Below are positions 44,449 to 55,152 of a DNA stretch of 64,000 nt, piece by piece. Source of the stretch: Erythrophleum ivorense (taxonomy: Eukaryota > Streptophyta > Magnoliopsida > Fabales > Fabaceae); the NCBI GenBank assembly GCA_026724425.1, contig JAIUCV010000019.1, forward strand, positions 6,528,211-6,592,210. Reading direction: 5' to 3'. Each line of letters starts with the position of its first letter. Positions within the stretch are counted from its first letter, which is position 1. The notes beneath the pieces are model-generated. The model was not told where the DNA came from. It saw nothing but the letters and a program-made list of their open reading frames with translations, and searched no databases. A program made the translations under genes and the position numbers.

Positions 44449-45462
44449 CACGAAGTCTACACACTTTTTAACTATCAGAGCTACTTATACAATGGATAAA
44501 TTAGCCCAGTTGAATATCAGAGAGATAGTGCGACTTCACGGACTATCTAGTAGCATAGTTTCAAATAGAGACCCCAAGTTCACATTGAACTTGTGGAGGT
44601 CCTTGCAGCATGTCTTAGGGACTAGGTTGCAGTTTAGTACTACATATCATCCCTAGATAGATGATCAGACTGAGAGGACTATCCAATCCTTTAGAAGACA
44701 TGTGGAGGGCATGTGTGTTAGAGATGAGGAGTAACTGAGATGCATATTTATCATTAGCAGAATTTGCGTATAATAATAGTTATCATTCCAGTATTTAGAT
44801 GGCCTTTATGAGGCTTTGTATGGGAGAAAGTGTAGATCCCCTCTATGTTGGGTTGAGCTAGGTGAGAGGAACTTGATAGGATCTGAGATTATGGACTAGA
44901 CCACTCGATAGATAGAATTAATTAGAAAGAAACTTCCCACAACTCGAAGTAGGTAGAAAAGTTATGCTGATAAAAGAAGGAGGCTATTAGAGTTTGAGAT
45001 TGAAAACCATGTGTTCATCCGAGTGTCTCTAGTGATGGGGGGTCGGTCAATGAGGGTAAGAAAGCTCATACCTAGGTATATTGGTCCATTTAAAATCCTT
45101 AAGAAAATTAGAGCCATGGCTTACCAGATAGCCTTACCTCCTAACCTAGTCCAAATTCATGATGTTTTTCATATCTCCAAGTAGAAAAAGTATTCACCAA
45201 ACCTCTCACATGTCATAAAGTATGAAAATGTTTAACTGTAGGAAAATTTTTCCTATGTAGTGAAACTAGAGAGAATTATGGATGCTAAACTGAAATAGCT
45301 GAGGAATAAGATCATTCCTCTGGTGAAAGTGGTTTAGAGGGGTCTGACATATGAGGAAGCGACCGGGAACTAAAGGAATAGATGAGAACAAAATATCCAA
45401 AACTTTTCCCTTAAGGTATGTGTTTAAATTTTGGGAAAGAAATTTGTTTAAGGGGGTGGAAA
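44449..45462 (+). pseudogene. gypsy integrase C-terminal half
   Basis: Open piece 44402-44656 gives TKSTHFLTIRATYTMDKLAQ and REIVRLHGLSSSIVSNRDPK, with the second catalytic Asp in NRDP. After a TAG the third acidic residue follows in DDQTERTIQ. Then YEALYGRKCRSPLCWVELGE, a GPY/F-like IGPFKILKKI, and the chromodomain-like tail IPLVKVV...EEATGN. Many stops. The 5' part of pol is absent. Confidence 0.75.
45449..45462 (+). promoter_or_regulatory. polypurine tract of the plus-strand gypsy element
   Basis: AAGGGGGTGGAAA lies directly upstream of the TATAACATTC start of the 3' LTR. Confidence 0.6.
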
Positions 45463-46100
45463 TATAACATTCAAGATTCTTAAAAATTTTTTAAGTCTGT
45501 TAGCTATAGTCAAGACCCGTGTTGGCTATAGCGAATGTACCTATTTGCTACAGTGAGCTTCTAGTTAGCTATAGCGAATGTACTAGTTTGTCATAGCGAG
45601 GATGCAACCCACTATAGCAAGTTCGTGCATCCCATACAAAATCTAAAGGGTTTCTCGTAATAGCGTGTGTCGTAGCAAGAACATGGGACCTGGGACTGAT
45701 AAGTGCTTGTCTTAGCGAGGGGCATTTCCCACTATAATGAGGTTTGTTTCAGAAAAAGCATGAAAAAATAAAATTTTGCTTCTTAAAGGTTCTAGACTTT
45801 TCTCTCTCCTTTTAACTGACATATGCTTTGTCCAAAATAGAGGAGAGGGCAGGAGAGAGAGAGAGACCAAGAGAAGCCAAGAAGAAGGGAGAAATTAAGG
45901 AAGAAAGGTAAGAATCCTTAAGGATTTGTATGCTTCTTTTTCTTGAAACTTTGTTCTTCTCCTTCCAAGTCCTTTCCATGGGTTTGCTGAGTAATATGGT
46001 TTTATTTTGACCTTAACTCAGAGGGGGAAAGGTGGTTGTTAAGGAGAAGGTTGGAGGAAGCAAAAAGACTTTTGATATAAGACTGAATCCAAGGTGAATT
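45463..46100 (+). repeat. 3' LTR of the plus-strand gypsy element, cut by the next element
   Basis: Colinear with the start of the LTR at 41471, including the TATAGCGAG-type array at 45500-45745. It ends at 46100 where a minus-strand LTR begins with TGTACCACC. The rest should lie beyond that nested element. Confidence 0.7.
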
Positions 46101-48785
46101 TGTACCACCATAATATATTAACCTCAATTAATCTCCTTTTAGGCTAGATTTCATATGATTTCCAAAAAAAAATGACTAAAGTTGTGGTATTTTAACATTT
46201 TAAGTTAGGGTTTAATCAGTTATATTTTGCCTTATGAGTCCCACGAACCCATGAATCACATTCTCTACCCAAACTCCATTTATGCAACTCATACATAGCA
46301 TAAAACAACCCATGAATCACGGATATGAAGCAAAAAACTCCAAAATATAATTTCTCAAAATAGGCCCAAAAGTTAGATTTTTAATTCTAATTTTGGAAAA
46401 TCATAACTAATTCTAAAAAAATAAAAATCAAGAAAAACATAGCTTTCTGAAAATATCTAGGTGTTAAATTTATACTAAAAATAATTTTCATCCACAATCT
46501 CAGCGTTTGGACCATGTTTGACATCGAAAAAGGGACAGAGGTTTGACTATCCCTGGTACTGATGCAACTTGCTGTTATGAACTTCAAAAATTCATAACTA
46601 ATTTTATAAATATCCAATCTGGGAGAACTATATCAATTTGGAAAGATACAGATGCTAAATAGAGGATAAAAATAATTTTAGATCATTTCAAAAGTTTTGG
46701 ACTTTGAAAACTGATGGAACAGTAACAAAGGTCAGACGACTTCCCTGATACTGACACTGAACTTCAGCACATTATTTCTCCCTTTACAGAGCTTCAATTA
46801 AGGTTCTTCTAATTGTTATAGGTCACTGTGGATGTCTAGTTTATACTCATAAAATTTTATGACAATTGCACACTATTTGGCCCATGGATGACATAGATCA
46901 ATTTTCGGACTAGTTGCACAGTGCAATAACCAAAACAAGAAAATTCTCCAACTTCAACAATTCGCCAAATATTCTATAGAACTCCAAATATTACCTAATT
47001 TAGATTCCCAAGAATCTCTCAACAAGCTCTAGAGGAATGCCAAATTTCATATCAATAAGAGCTCATTTGGTCATACTTTGATATAGCTCACAAATTTGGC
47101 AATTTTGACATCATAAGTGGTTTAAAATGGGAGTAAATGGTTTTCTACATGCTCTAGCACCTCTTGAGCAAGTTTTAAAGCATAAATATAGTATATATGA
47201 AATGTCCAAGTGGTCCAAATAATCATACATCTCAAACTCACTATGCTACGAGCAAAAATATACTACTATATACAAGCCACAAAAGGGCCAAATCCCATAT
47301 TTTCATTACTTTGGCTCTATACATGGTTCATACATCATTTATACATATTTCTACACTTGCTTAAATATTTACATCTAAAAAAGAATAGATATACATAAGC
47401 ATTTTGACTTTCTTATATAAAAAACTATGTATGAGTGTGCAAAAGTGGCAAGAAAGGGCCATCTATACCTCATGGCCTCCACTTTTTAATTCTTGAGCTC
47501 CACCTGGACCATATGAGATGGGAGAAGGAAGGGGATGAGATGTATGGAATCTCAATAGCTCATACACTCATTTAAGGAAGCAATCAAGGCATATAAATAA
47601 GTCAAAGCATCTAAGTAGGCATTTAACCATTCACAATTATACAACACATGATTTACATGTCATGAATATCATATCAATGCCAAGAATAAGCTCTAGGGAC
47701 TTTTGGTCTAGCCTTTCCCAATTTTTGAAACTTTTGGATTGACTCTACTCTTGGTTTAGGGACTTTTGACTTGGCTTCACTTAGTTATGAGACTTTTAGC
47801 CTTGTCTCACCCATTTTTAGTGACTTTTGGCTCCACCTCACCCATTACAAAGAACTTTTGGCATTACCTCACCTGAGCAATTTTCACAATCCAAAATATA
47901 AGCATATTGGTACCAATGCATCAAGGCAATATCAAATGGCATGTCTTATAATACAAGCACATACACAAGTATATAATGACTATTACACATCCAAAAATAC
48001 AATAAAAAAGAGTGGAGAGCTACTTTATAAGCCAACATAAGCCTTCCCTTTTGATTTCTCTGTCTTTCTCGGTCTCAACACCACAACTAGATGCAGCCGA
48101 TTCTCTTGAGCCTAGATACAACAAATAGCATGCAATTACTCTTTTATAACTCAAATAAACACTCACACGACTAGGGGGTTCTTTATCAAGGCAAACCTTG
48201 CAAAGTGTGTAAGAAATTAAGGGTTCTCTCTCTAAAATTTTACTAACTCTTCTTCTACTTTCTTTGCATTTTTTAACTTATCACACTTTAATTCAAGGGT
48301 TTCTTGCTCATTCTAGGTTAAAATAGAGCTATCTTACTTAACCACCCATGGAAAAGAAACTTAGAAGGAGAAGAATAAAGATAAGAAGAAGAAACATGAA
48401 GATATTTAAAGGTTCTTACCTTCTTCCTTGGTTTCCTTCCTTCTCTCTTAGCTTCTCTTAGTTTCTTTCTCTCTCTCAAGCTTTTTTCTCTATTTTGGAT
48501 GAAGCTTAGGTCGGTTAGAAGAAAAGGAGAAGATTTGGATGTTTTAAGAAGTAAAATTCTTATTTTTCACACTTTTCTAGACTAACCCTCACTATAGCGA
48601 AAAATAACTCTCGTTACGATGAGCACATATTAGTCCCAGACCCCTGTTCTCCCTACGACTCTTGTTATTACGAGGAACCCCCTAGTTTATGTATGAGATG
48701 CCCAAACTCGCTATAATTAAAAGCATTCTTGCTATAGAAAAATTTCAAGACTTAGAAAATTTCAGTAATTTTTGTTGTTGTTACA
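46101..48785 (-). repeat. 3' LTR of the minus-strand gypsy element
   Basis: On the minus strand it starts TGTAACAACAAC at 48785 and ends GGTGGTACA at 46101 (2685 bp). It matches 53316-55152 over the shared part and contains the TATAGCGAG-type array (about 48585-48735) and the 'cttttgg' repeat run (47695-47870). Confidence 0.8.
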
Positions 48786-48800
48786 TTTCTAACCCCTTAA
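48786..48800 (-). promoter_or_regulatory. polypurine tract of the minus-strand gypsy element
   Basis: Minus-strand TTAAGGGGTTAGAAA immediately precedes the TGTAACAAC start of the LTR. Confidence 0.6.
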
Positions 48801-48834
48801 AAGAAATTTTGTCCTTGAAATTTAAATATATACC

Positions 48835-49890
48835 TCAAGGGAATAACTCTGAATATTTTTCCTCATTTCATCCTCCAATTCCTAGGTTGCTTCCTCAAAT
48901 GTCAAATCTCTCCAAACCACTTTCGCTAGAGGAATGTTCTTACTTCTTAGTTGTTTCATCTTAACATCCACAATTCTTTCTAGTTTCACGACATAGGAAA
49001 GATCCTCTTACAATTGCACATGCTCATATTCTATGACATGTGAGGAGTTTGGTAAGTACTTTTTCAATTCAAAGACATGAAAAACACCGTGGATTTGGAC
49101 TAGGTTAAGAAGTAAGGTTATTTGGTAAGCCACGAGTCCAATTTTCTCACCTAACTCAACCCAACATAGAAGAGATCTGCACTTTCTCCCATACAAAGCC
49201 TCATAAGGGGCCATCTGAATATTGGAATGGTAATTGTTATTATACACAAACTCTGTTAATGGTAAAAACGCATCTCAGTTACCTTTCATTTTTAACACAT
49301 ACGCCCTCAGCATATCCTCTAAGGTCTAGATGGTTCTTTCAGTCTGACCATCTGTTTAAGGGTGATATGCAGTACTAAACTGCAATCTGGTCCTTAAGGC
49401 ATGCTGTAACGGCCTTCAGAAATTCAATGTGAATCTGGGGTCTCTATCTGAAACTATACTACTAAGTATTCTATGAAGTCACACTATTTCTTTGATATAC
49501 AACTGGGCTAATCTATCTAGTGTATGAGTAGCCTTAATAGCTAAAAAGTGTGTAGACTTCGTTAGCCTATCACAACTACCTAAATAGCATCGTGTCCAGA
49601 GGATGTCTTGGGTAACCCCATAATAAAGTCCATGGTTGTACTATCTCATTTCCACTCAGGGATATCTAGGTGTTGCAATAACCCAATGGATCTTTGATAT
49701 TCTACTTTTACCCTCTGATACACTAGGCATCTAGCCACGTAATCTGTCACATCATTCTTCATCCCCAGCCACCAGAAGATTCTTTTCAAATCTTGATATA
49801 TCTTGGTGGCACCTGGGTGGATAGTATACCTACTCTTATGTGCCTCTTCTAAAATGCTTTCTCTTAACTCATTCTGACTAGGTACACAGA
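48835..49890 (-). pseudogene. gypsy integrase
   Basis: Starts with the zinc-binding region near 49890 (EEAHKSRYTIHPGATKIY); its Cys pair is damaged, reading CLVYQ where CLxCQ is expected. The catalytic core is broken by frameshifts around 49400-49620. MAPYEALYGRKCRSLLCWVE at 49008-49247 and the chromodomain-like tail at 48870-48990 follow. Several stops. Confidence 0.75.
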
Positions 49891-49897
49891 TTCTATC

Positions 49898-50551
49898 TCA
49901 GCATACTATTATACCATCCTCAGAAATCTTGAAATCTGAGATCTTACCTTGGGAAATCTCATTCCTGATCCATCTCAAGAACTCATCCTTTCTCTGGGCA
50001 TCTGAGATCTGGGTTCTCAACACATTCTCAATTCGGGTTTCACTCATATATACTTTACCTGACACTACCTGACAAGAGAGGTTCATGTTTTTGAATTTCT
50101 CTAGGAGCTCTTGCTCCCTAATCATTATATGGGATACATGGATGGATTTCCTACTCAAGGCATTCGCCACCACATTGGCCTTGCCCGGATGATATTTTAA
50201 CACATAATCATAGTCTTTCAGGAACTCTATCCATTTTTTCTGTCTCATATTGAGTTCCTTCTGGTCAAATAGGTATTTTAGACTCTCGTGGTCACTATAA
50301 ATCTCTATGGTAGCACCATACAGATAGTGCATCTAGATTTTAAAAGCAAATACTATGGCGACTAACTCCAGGTCATGTGTGGGATAATTTTCCTCATAAG
50401 GCTTCAACTGCCTAGAGGCATATGCCACTACTCTACCTTGCTGCATCAACACACATCCTAACCCTTTACCTAAGGCATCACAATAAATCACAAATGATTC
50501 ACTAGGGTCAAGGATAATCAGTATAGAAGTAGTGGTCAAACGGAACTTCAA
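49898..50551 (-). pseudogene. gypsy RNase H
   Basis: Contains FVIYCDALGKGLGCVLMQQG, AYASRQLKPYEENYPTHDLE, a TAG at 50333-50335, then EIYSDHESLKYLFDQKELNM and KYHPGKANVVANALSRK. These are the standard RNase H blocks of plant gypsy elements. The stop breaks an otherwise continuous frame. Confidence 0.85.
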
Positions 50552-50559
50552 CTCCTAGA

Positions 50560-51323
50560 AACTCCTTTCATATCTATCATCCCACACGAAAGGTGTCTAT
50601 TTTCTAATCAGCCTCATCCGTGGTAAGGCCATCTGAGAAAAGTTCTAAATAAATCGTCTATAGTATCCAGCCAAATCTAGAAAATTGTTAACTGCGATGA
50701 TCGTTCTAGGTCTATCCCACTGTAACACAGCCTCAACTTTATGAGGATTTACCAGGATCCCGTCTCGTGAGATCATATGACCTAAGAATCTCACCTCAGT
50801 TAGCTAAAACTCACATTTATTAAGTTTGACATATAACCTCTTATCTCTCAAGGTCTTTAGGACTAATCTCAAATGCCTCTCATGCTCCTCAAAGGATCTG
50901 GAGTATACTAGGATATCATCAATGAAAACTAACACGAACTGATTTAGATACGGTCTGGATACCTTGTTCATATAATCCATAAACACAGCAGGCACATTTG
51001 TTAGCCTGAATGATATCACAAGGAACTCATAGTGCCTATATCTCATTCTGAAAGCTGTCTTGGAGACGTCTTCAGTTCTCACTCTTAACTGGTGGTACCC
51101 AAATCTAAGATCTATCTTGGAAAACACGAATGCCCCAGCTAATTGATATAACAAATCATCGATTCTAGGGAGAGGATATTTATTTTTGATAGTAACTTTA
51201 TTTAATTCTTTGTAATCTATACACAATTGTAAGCTACTATCCTTCTTTCTCATAAATAACACCAGAGCTCCCCAAAGGTGAAACACTAGGGTGGATAAAC
51301 CCTTTCTTTAACAATTCTTCTAT
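50560..51323 (-). pseudogene. gypsy reverse transcriptase
   Basis: The open part (50804-51286) includes LCIDYKELNKVTIKNKYPLP, FSKIDLRFGYHQLRV (first catalytic Asp) and the FIDDILVYS active site. Flanking sequence, interrupted by stops, continues the thumb (QWDRPRTIIAVNNFLDLAGY-like). The active-site residues are intact. Confidence 0.85.
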
Positions 51324-51971
51324 CTACTTTTTCAACTCAGTGGGAGCCATCCTATAAGAAGCCTTAGACACCGGTTTAGCTCCAGGCACTATGTTTACAG
51401 GGAACTTTAACTCTCTCTCAGGGGGTAGACCACTAAAGTTAAAATCTTTAGGAAAAACCTTCGGCAATTCTCTGACAACTAGGATCTCCTCTGTCCCTTC
51501 CTCTACCTTAGCCTGAATAGAGAAAAAAACTAGAAACTTTTGATATTCACACTCTAAATGCCTCTCAACCTGGGCAGTAGTCATAAAGGATAACTCAGCT
51601 CTTACCCTAGGTATAGTCCCATAAGCAAGTAGGGAAATGGTTCGATATTCACAATTAAGTACCACATTATTCACGGCCAACCAGTTCATACAAACAATCA
51701 AATCAATATCATGGAAGGGCATACAAATCAAATCAATAGTGGTATGATAATGATTGAACTGAATAATGACATTCAAACAAGTATGGAAAGTAACCACGTG
51801 GCCTTTAGTGGGTGTAGTGATAGATAAATCAAATGGCAAGATACTAACAGTTAGACCCAATTGCCTCACACAATCATAGGATATAAACGAGTGGCTAGCA
51901 CTCGAATCAAACATAACAACTACAGGAAAGCCATTTACTATCAGTGTACCTCGGATCAAATTAGAGGACAC
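51324..51971 (-). pseudogene. gypsy aspartic protease
   Basis: The 215-codon open frame starts MSSNLIRGTLIVNGFPVVVM and has FDSSASHSFIS where active enzymes have DSGASHSFIS, so the catalytic triad Gly is Ser. DIDLIVCMNWLAVNN and FPKDFNFSGLPPERELKFPV, the link to RT, follow. Confidence 0.8.
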
Positions 51972-52013
51972 GCTGGCTTCCTATTGAGTGAGGGCAAACA
52001 CTCGGCCCTGAGT

Positions 52014-53133
52014 CTATGACCTAGGAGGAGGCACTATATCCATATGGGGACAATTCCTAGCAATGTGCCTTAGCTTCCCACACTTGAAGCATGTCACCGG
52101 AGATTCCTGGAAGGATGACTGGCTCTGAGGAGGCGGCATTGGCTTACCCCGCTGGGGCCTTCGATTCCATAGCCCCTTACCTCTCTTCTTAGTGCTAGGT
52201 GTTATGTAAGAACCTTCTTTTGGTCTCAGTTTTTTCATTTCTGAAGCCCCCTTCTGACTAGCTGTAGTCGCAACGGGCATGATAGCTCACAAGTTATTCT
52301 CAATCACCCTGCTAACCTTTACAAGGGTATTTAACTTCTTGATCCACTGTAGAATAACTTTGTTGCTAATCAGGGGCTTCAACCTAGTCACAAACTGTTC
52401 ACATCTCTAGGGTTCATCATCATACCTCTGAAGGTAAGAGGAATACGGAGACAACAAAATAAACTTGGCCACATATTGGTCCACATTCATTTCATCTATC
52501 TGTCTCAAACTCATAAATTCTATCTCTTTCTTCTTCATCATCAAACTAGGAAAATATTTCTCATAAAACTCAACCAAGAAGCTTTCTTAAGTGATCAGTA
52601 TGTTTTTGGTCTCCATCAGGGGTTTTGTGTTAGGCCACCATCTATCGACTTCCTTTTATAGTATGAAAGTGGTGAGCTGAGCTTTCTGCTCGGTGGTACA
52701 ATCCATCACCGAGAATATTTTCTCCAGCTCTATAACCAAAACCTCCGCCTTATCTGTATCCAACTCCCCGTCAAACGAGGGTGGACTGTTTTGCCTAAAC
52801 TACTTCAATAATTTCTGGATAGGTGTCTGGGTCTGAGCAGCAACAGACTTCTAGGGAGGTGCAGGTGGAATGCCAGATGTGGATGGCTGAGGTGCAGGGG
52901 CTTTTCTCTTAGCTTCTTCTTACCTGGCCAGGGTATCTTGCAATTGCATGATTATGTCATGCTGTTGCTAGGCAATATACCTTTGTTATTCTAATATCTC
53001 TTGGTGCTGGCCCATCATGGCCTCATATTGATCAAGTCTCTCCATAATGGTCCGCAAAAGGTCCTCAAGTCTAACCGAAACCTCTGGTTTAGCTCTTTGA
53101 GTCCTGGGTGGCCTGCCTCTACCCTTGACCCAT
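52014..53133 (-). pseudogene. gypsy gag
   Basis: ATG at 53133, then a one-base shift into a frame with PEVSVRLEDLLRTIMERLDQ, QNSPPSFDGELDTDKAEV (retrotransposon gag domain), and MSLRQIDEMNVDQYVAKF. The intact CCHC knuckle CFKCGKLRHIARNC lies at 52080 to 52040. About ten stops interrupt it; the last 88 codons are open. Confidence 0.75.
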
Positions 53134-53299
53134 TTAGTCTTAACTATCTTATCTGAAAAGAAGTAGTAACCCTTAATTCACAATCATATCATAAGCACAT
53201 CTGCATATGTATGATACCACTTCCATGGCAATTCACACCAAACACAAGCAAATCACACCATTTAAGAGCCCAACACCAAGAAAAAGTGTTTGAACCTTT

Positions 53300-53311
53300 G
53301 CTCTGATACCA
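53300..53311 (-). promoter_or_regulatory. primer-binding site, initiator tRNA-Met type
   Basis: Minus-strand TGGTATCAGAGC lies four bases inside the 5' LTR. This is the standard tRNA-Met complement of plant LTR retrotransposons. Confidence 0.85.
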
Positions 53312-53315
53312 AAAA

Positions 53316-55152
53316 TATAATACCATAATGTATTAACCTCAATTAATCTCCCTTTAGGCTGGATTCTATATCATTTCCAAAGAAAAAGACCAAAGCTGTG
53401 GTATTTTAACACTTTAAGTTAGGATTTAATCAGTCATATTTTGTCCCGTGGGTCCCATGAACTCATGAATCACATTATTTATTTAAACTCCATTTATACA
53501 ACTCATACATAGTATAAAACAACCCATGAACCACAGGTATGAAGCCAAAAACCCCATAATGTAATTTCTCAAAACGGGCCCAAAAGTCAAAATTTTTGCT
53601 CTAATTTTAGAAAATCATAACTAATTCTAGAAAAATGAGAATCAAGAAAACCATAGCTTTTTGGAAATATCTAGGTATTAAATTTACATAAAAATAATTT
53701 CCATCCACAATCACAACGTTTGGATCATGTTTGACATAAAAAAAGAGATAGAGGTCTGGCTGTCCCTAGTACTAATGTAGCTTGCTGTCATAAACTTCAA
53801 AAATTCATAACTAATTCCACAAAAATCCAATATGGGTGAAATATATCAATTTGGAAAGCTACAAATGTTAAATAGAGAAAAAAAAATAAGTTTAGATCAT
53901 TTCAGTAGCTTTGGACCTCAAAAACTAATGGAATAGTAACGAAGGTCAGATGGCTTTCTTAATGTTGACATAAAACTTCAGAATATTATTTCTCCCTTTA
54001 CAGAGCTCCAATTGAGGTGCTTTTAATTGGTATAGGTCACTATGAATTTCTAGTTTATACCCATAAAATTTCATGACAATTGCACACTGTTTGGTTTATG
54101 GATAACATAGATAAATTTTTGGACTAGTTGCATAATACAATAACCAAAACCAAAAAATTCTCCAACTTCAACAATTCACAAAATATTCCCTAGACCTCCA
54201 AATTACCTAATTTATCTTCTTAAGAAGATCTCAACAAGCTCTAGAGGCATGCTAAATTTCATATCAAGAAGAGCTCATTTGGTCATACTTTGACAGAGCT
54301 CACAAATTTAGCAATTTTGCATCATAAGTGGTTTAAAATGGGGGCAAATGGTCTTCTACATGCTCTAGCACCTCTTGGGCAAGTTTTAAAGCATAAATAT
54401 AGCATATGTGAAATGTCCAAGTGGTTCAAATCATTATACATTTGAAACTCACTGTACTACGGGCAAAAATAAAACTACTACATACAAGCCACAAAATGGC
54501 CAAATCCCATATTTTCATTACTTTGGTTTTATCCATGGTTCATACATCATTTATACATATTTCTATACTTGCTCAAATATTTACATCTAAAAAAGAATAG
54601 ATATAAATAAGCACTTTGACTTTCCTATAACATCAAACTATGTGTGAGTGTGCAAAAGTAACAATAAAGGGCCATTTATACCTCATGGCCTCCACTCTTT
54701 GGCTCTTGAGCTCCACCTGGACTATATGAGATGGGAGAGGGAAGGGGATGAGATTCATGGAATCTCAATAGCTCATACACTCATTTAAGAAAGCAATCAA
54801 GACATATAAATAAGTCAAAGCATACAAATAGGCATCTAACTATTCACAATCATACAACACATGATTTACATGCCATGAATATCATATCAATGTTAAGAAT
54901 AAGTTTTAGGAACTTTTGGTCTAACTTCACCTGATTTTTAGGACTTTTGGATTGGCTCCACCCTTGATTTAGGGACTTTTGACTTGGCCTCACTCAATTA
55001 TAAGACTTTTGGCCTTGTCTCACATATTTCTAAGGACTTTTGGCTCCACCTCACTCATCACAAAGAACTTTTGGCATTACCTCACACGAGCAATTTTCAT
55101 AATCCAAAACATAAGCATATTGGTACCAATGCATCAAGACAATATCAAATGG
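53316..55152 (-). repeat. 5' LTR of the minus-strand gypsy element, truncated by the Tat/Ogre insertion
   Basis: Matches 46101-47939 from end to end. At 55152 (after AATGG) the match stops and the Tat/Ogre LTR begins. The equivalent of 47940-48785, 846 bp, is missing. Confidence 0.8.

Larger units (their letters stand above)
46101..55152 (-). mobile_element. Ty3/gypsy (chromovirus-like) retrotransposon on the minus strand
   Basis: Order on the minus strand: 5' LTR (right), PBS, gag, protease, RT, RNase H, integrase, PPT, 3' LTR (left). It is inserted in the 3' LTR of the plus-strand relative, and its own 5' LTR is cut at 55152 by a Tat/Ogre-like element. The integrase tail (IPLAKVVWRDLTFEEAT) resembles the chromodomain-like C terminus of Tekay/Del-type elements. 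Stops and point losses show it is no longer autonomous. Confidence 0.85.
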
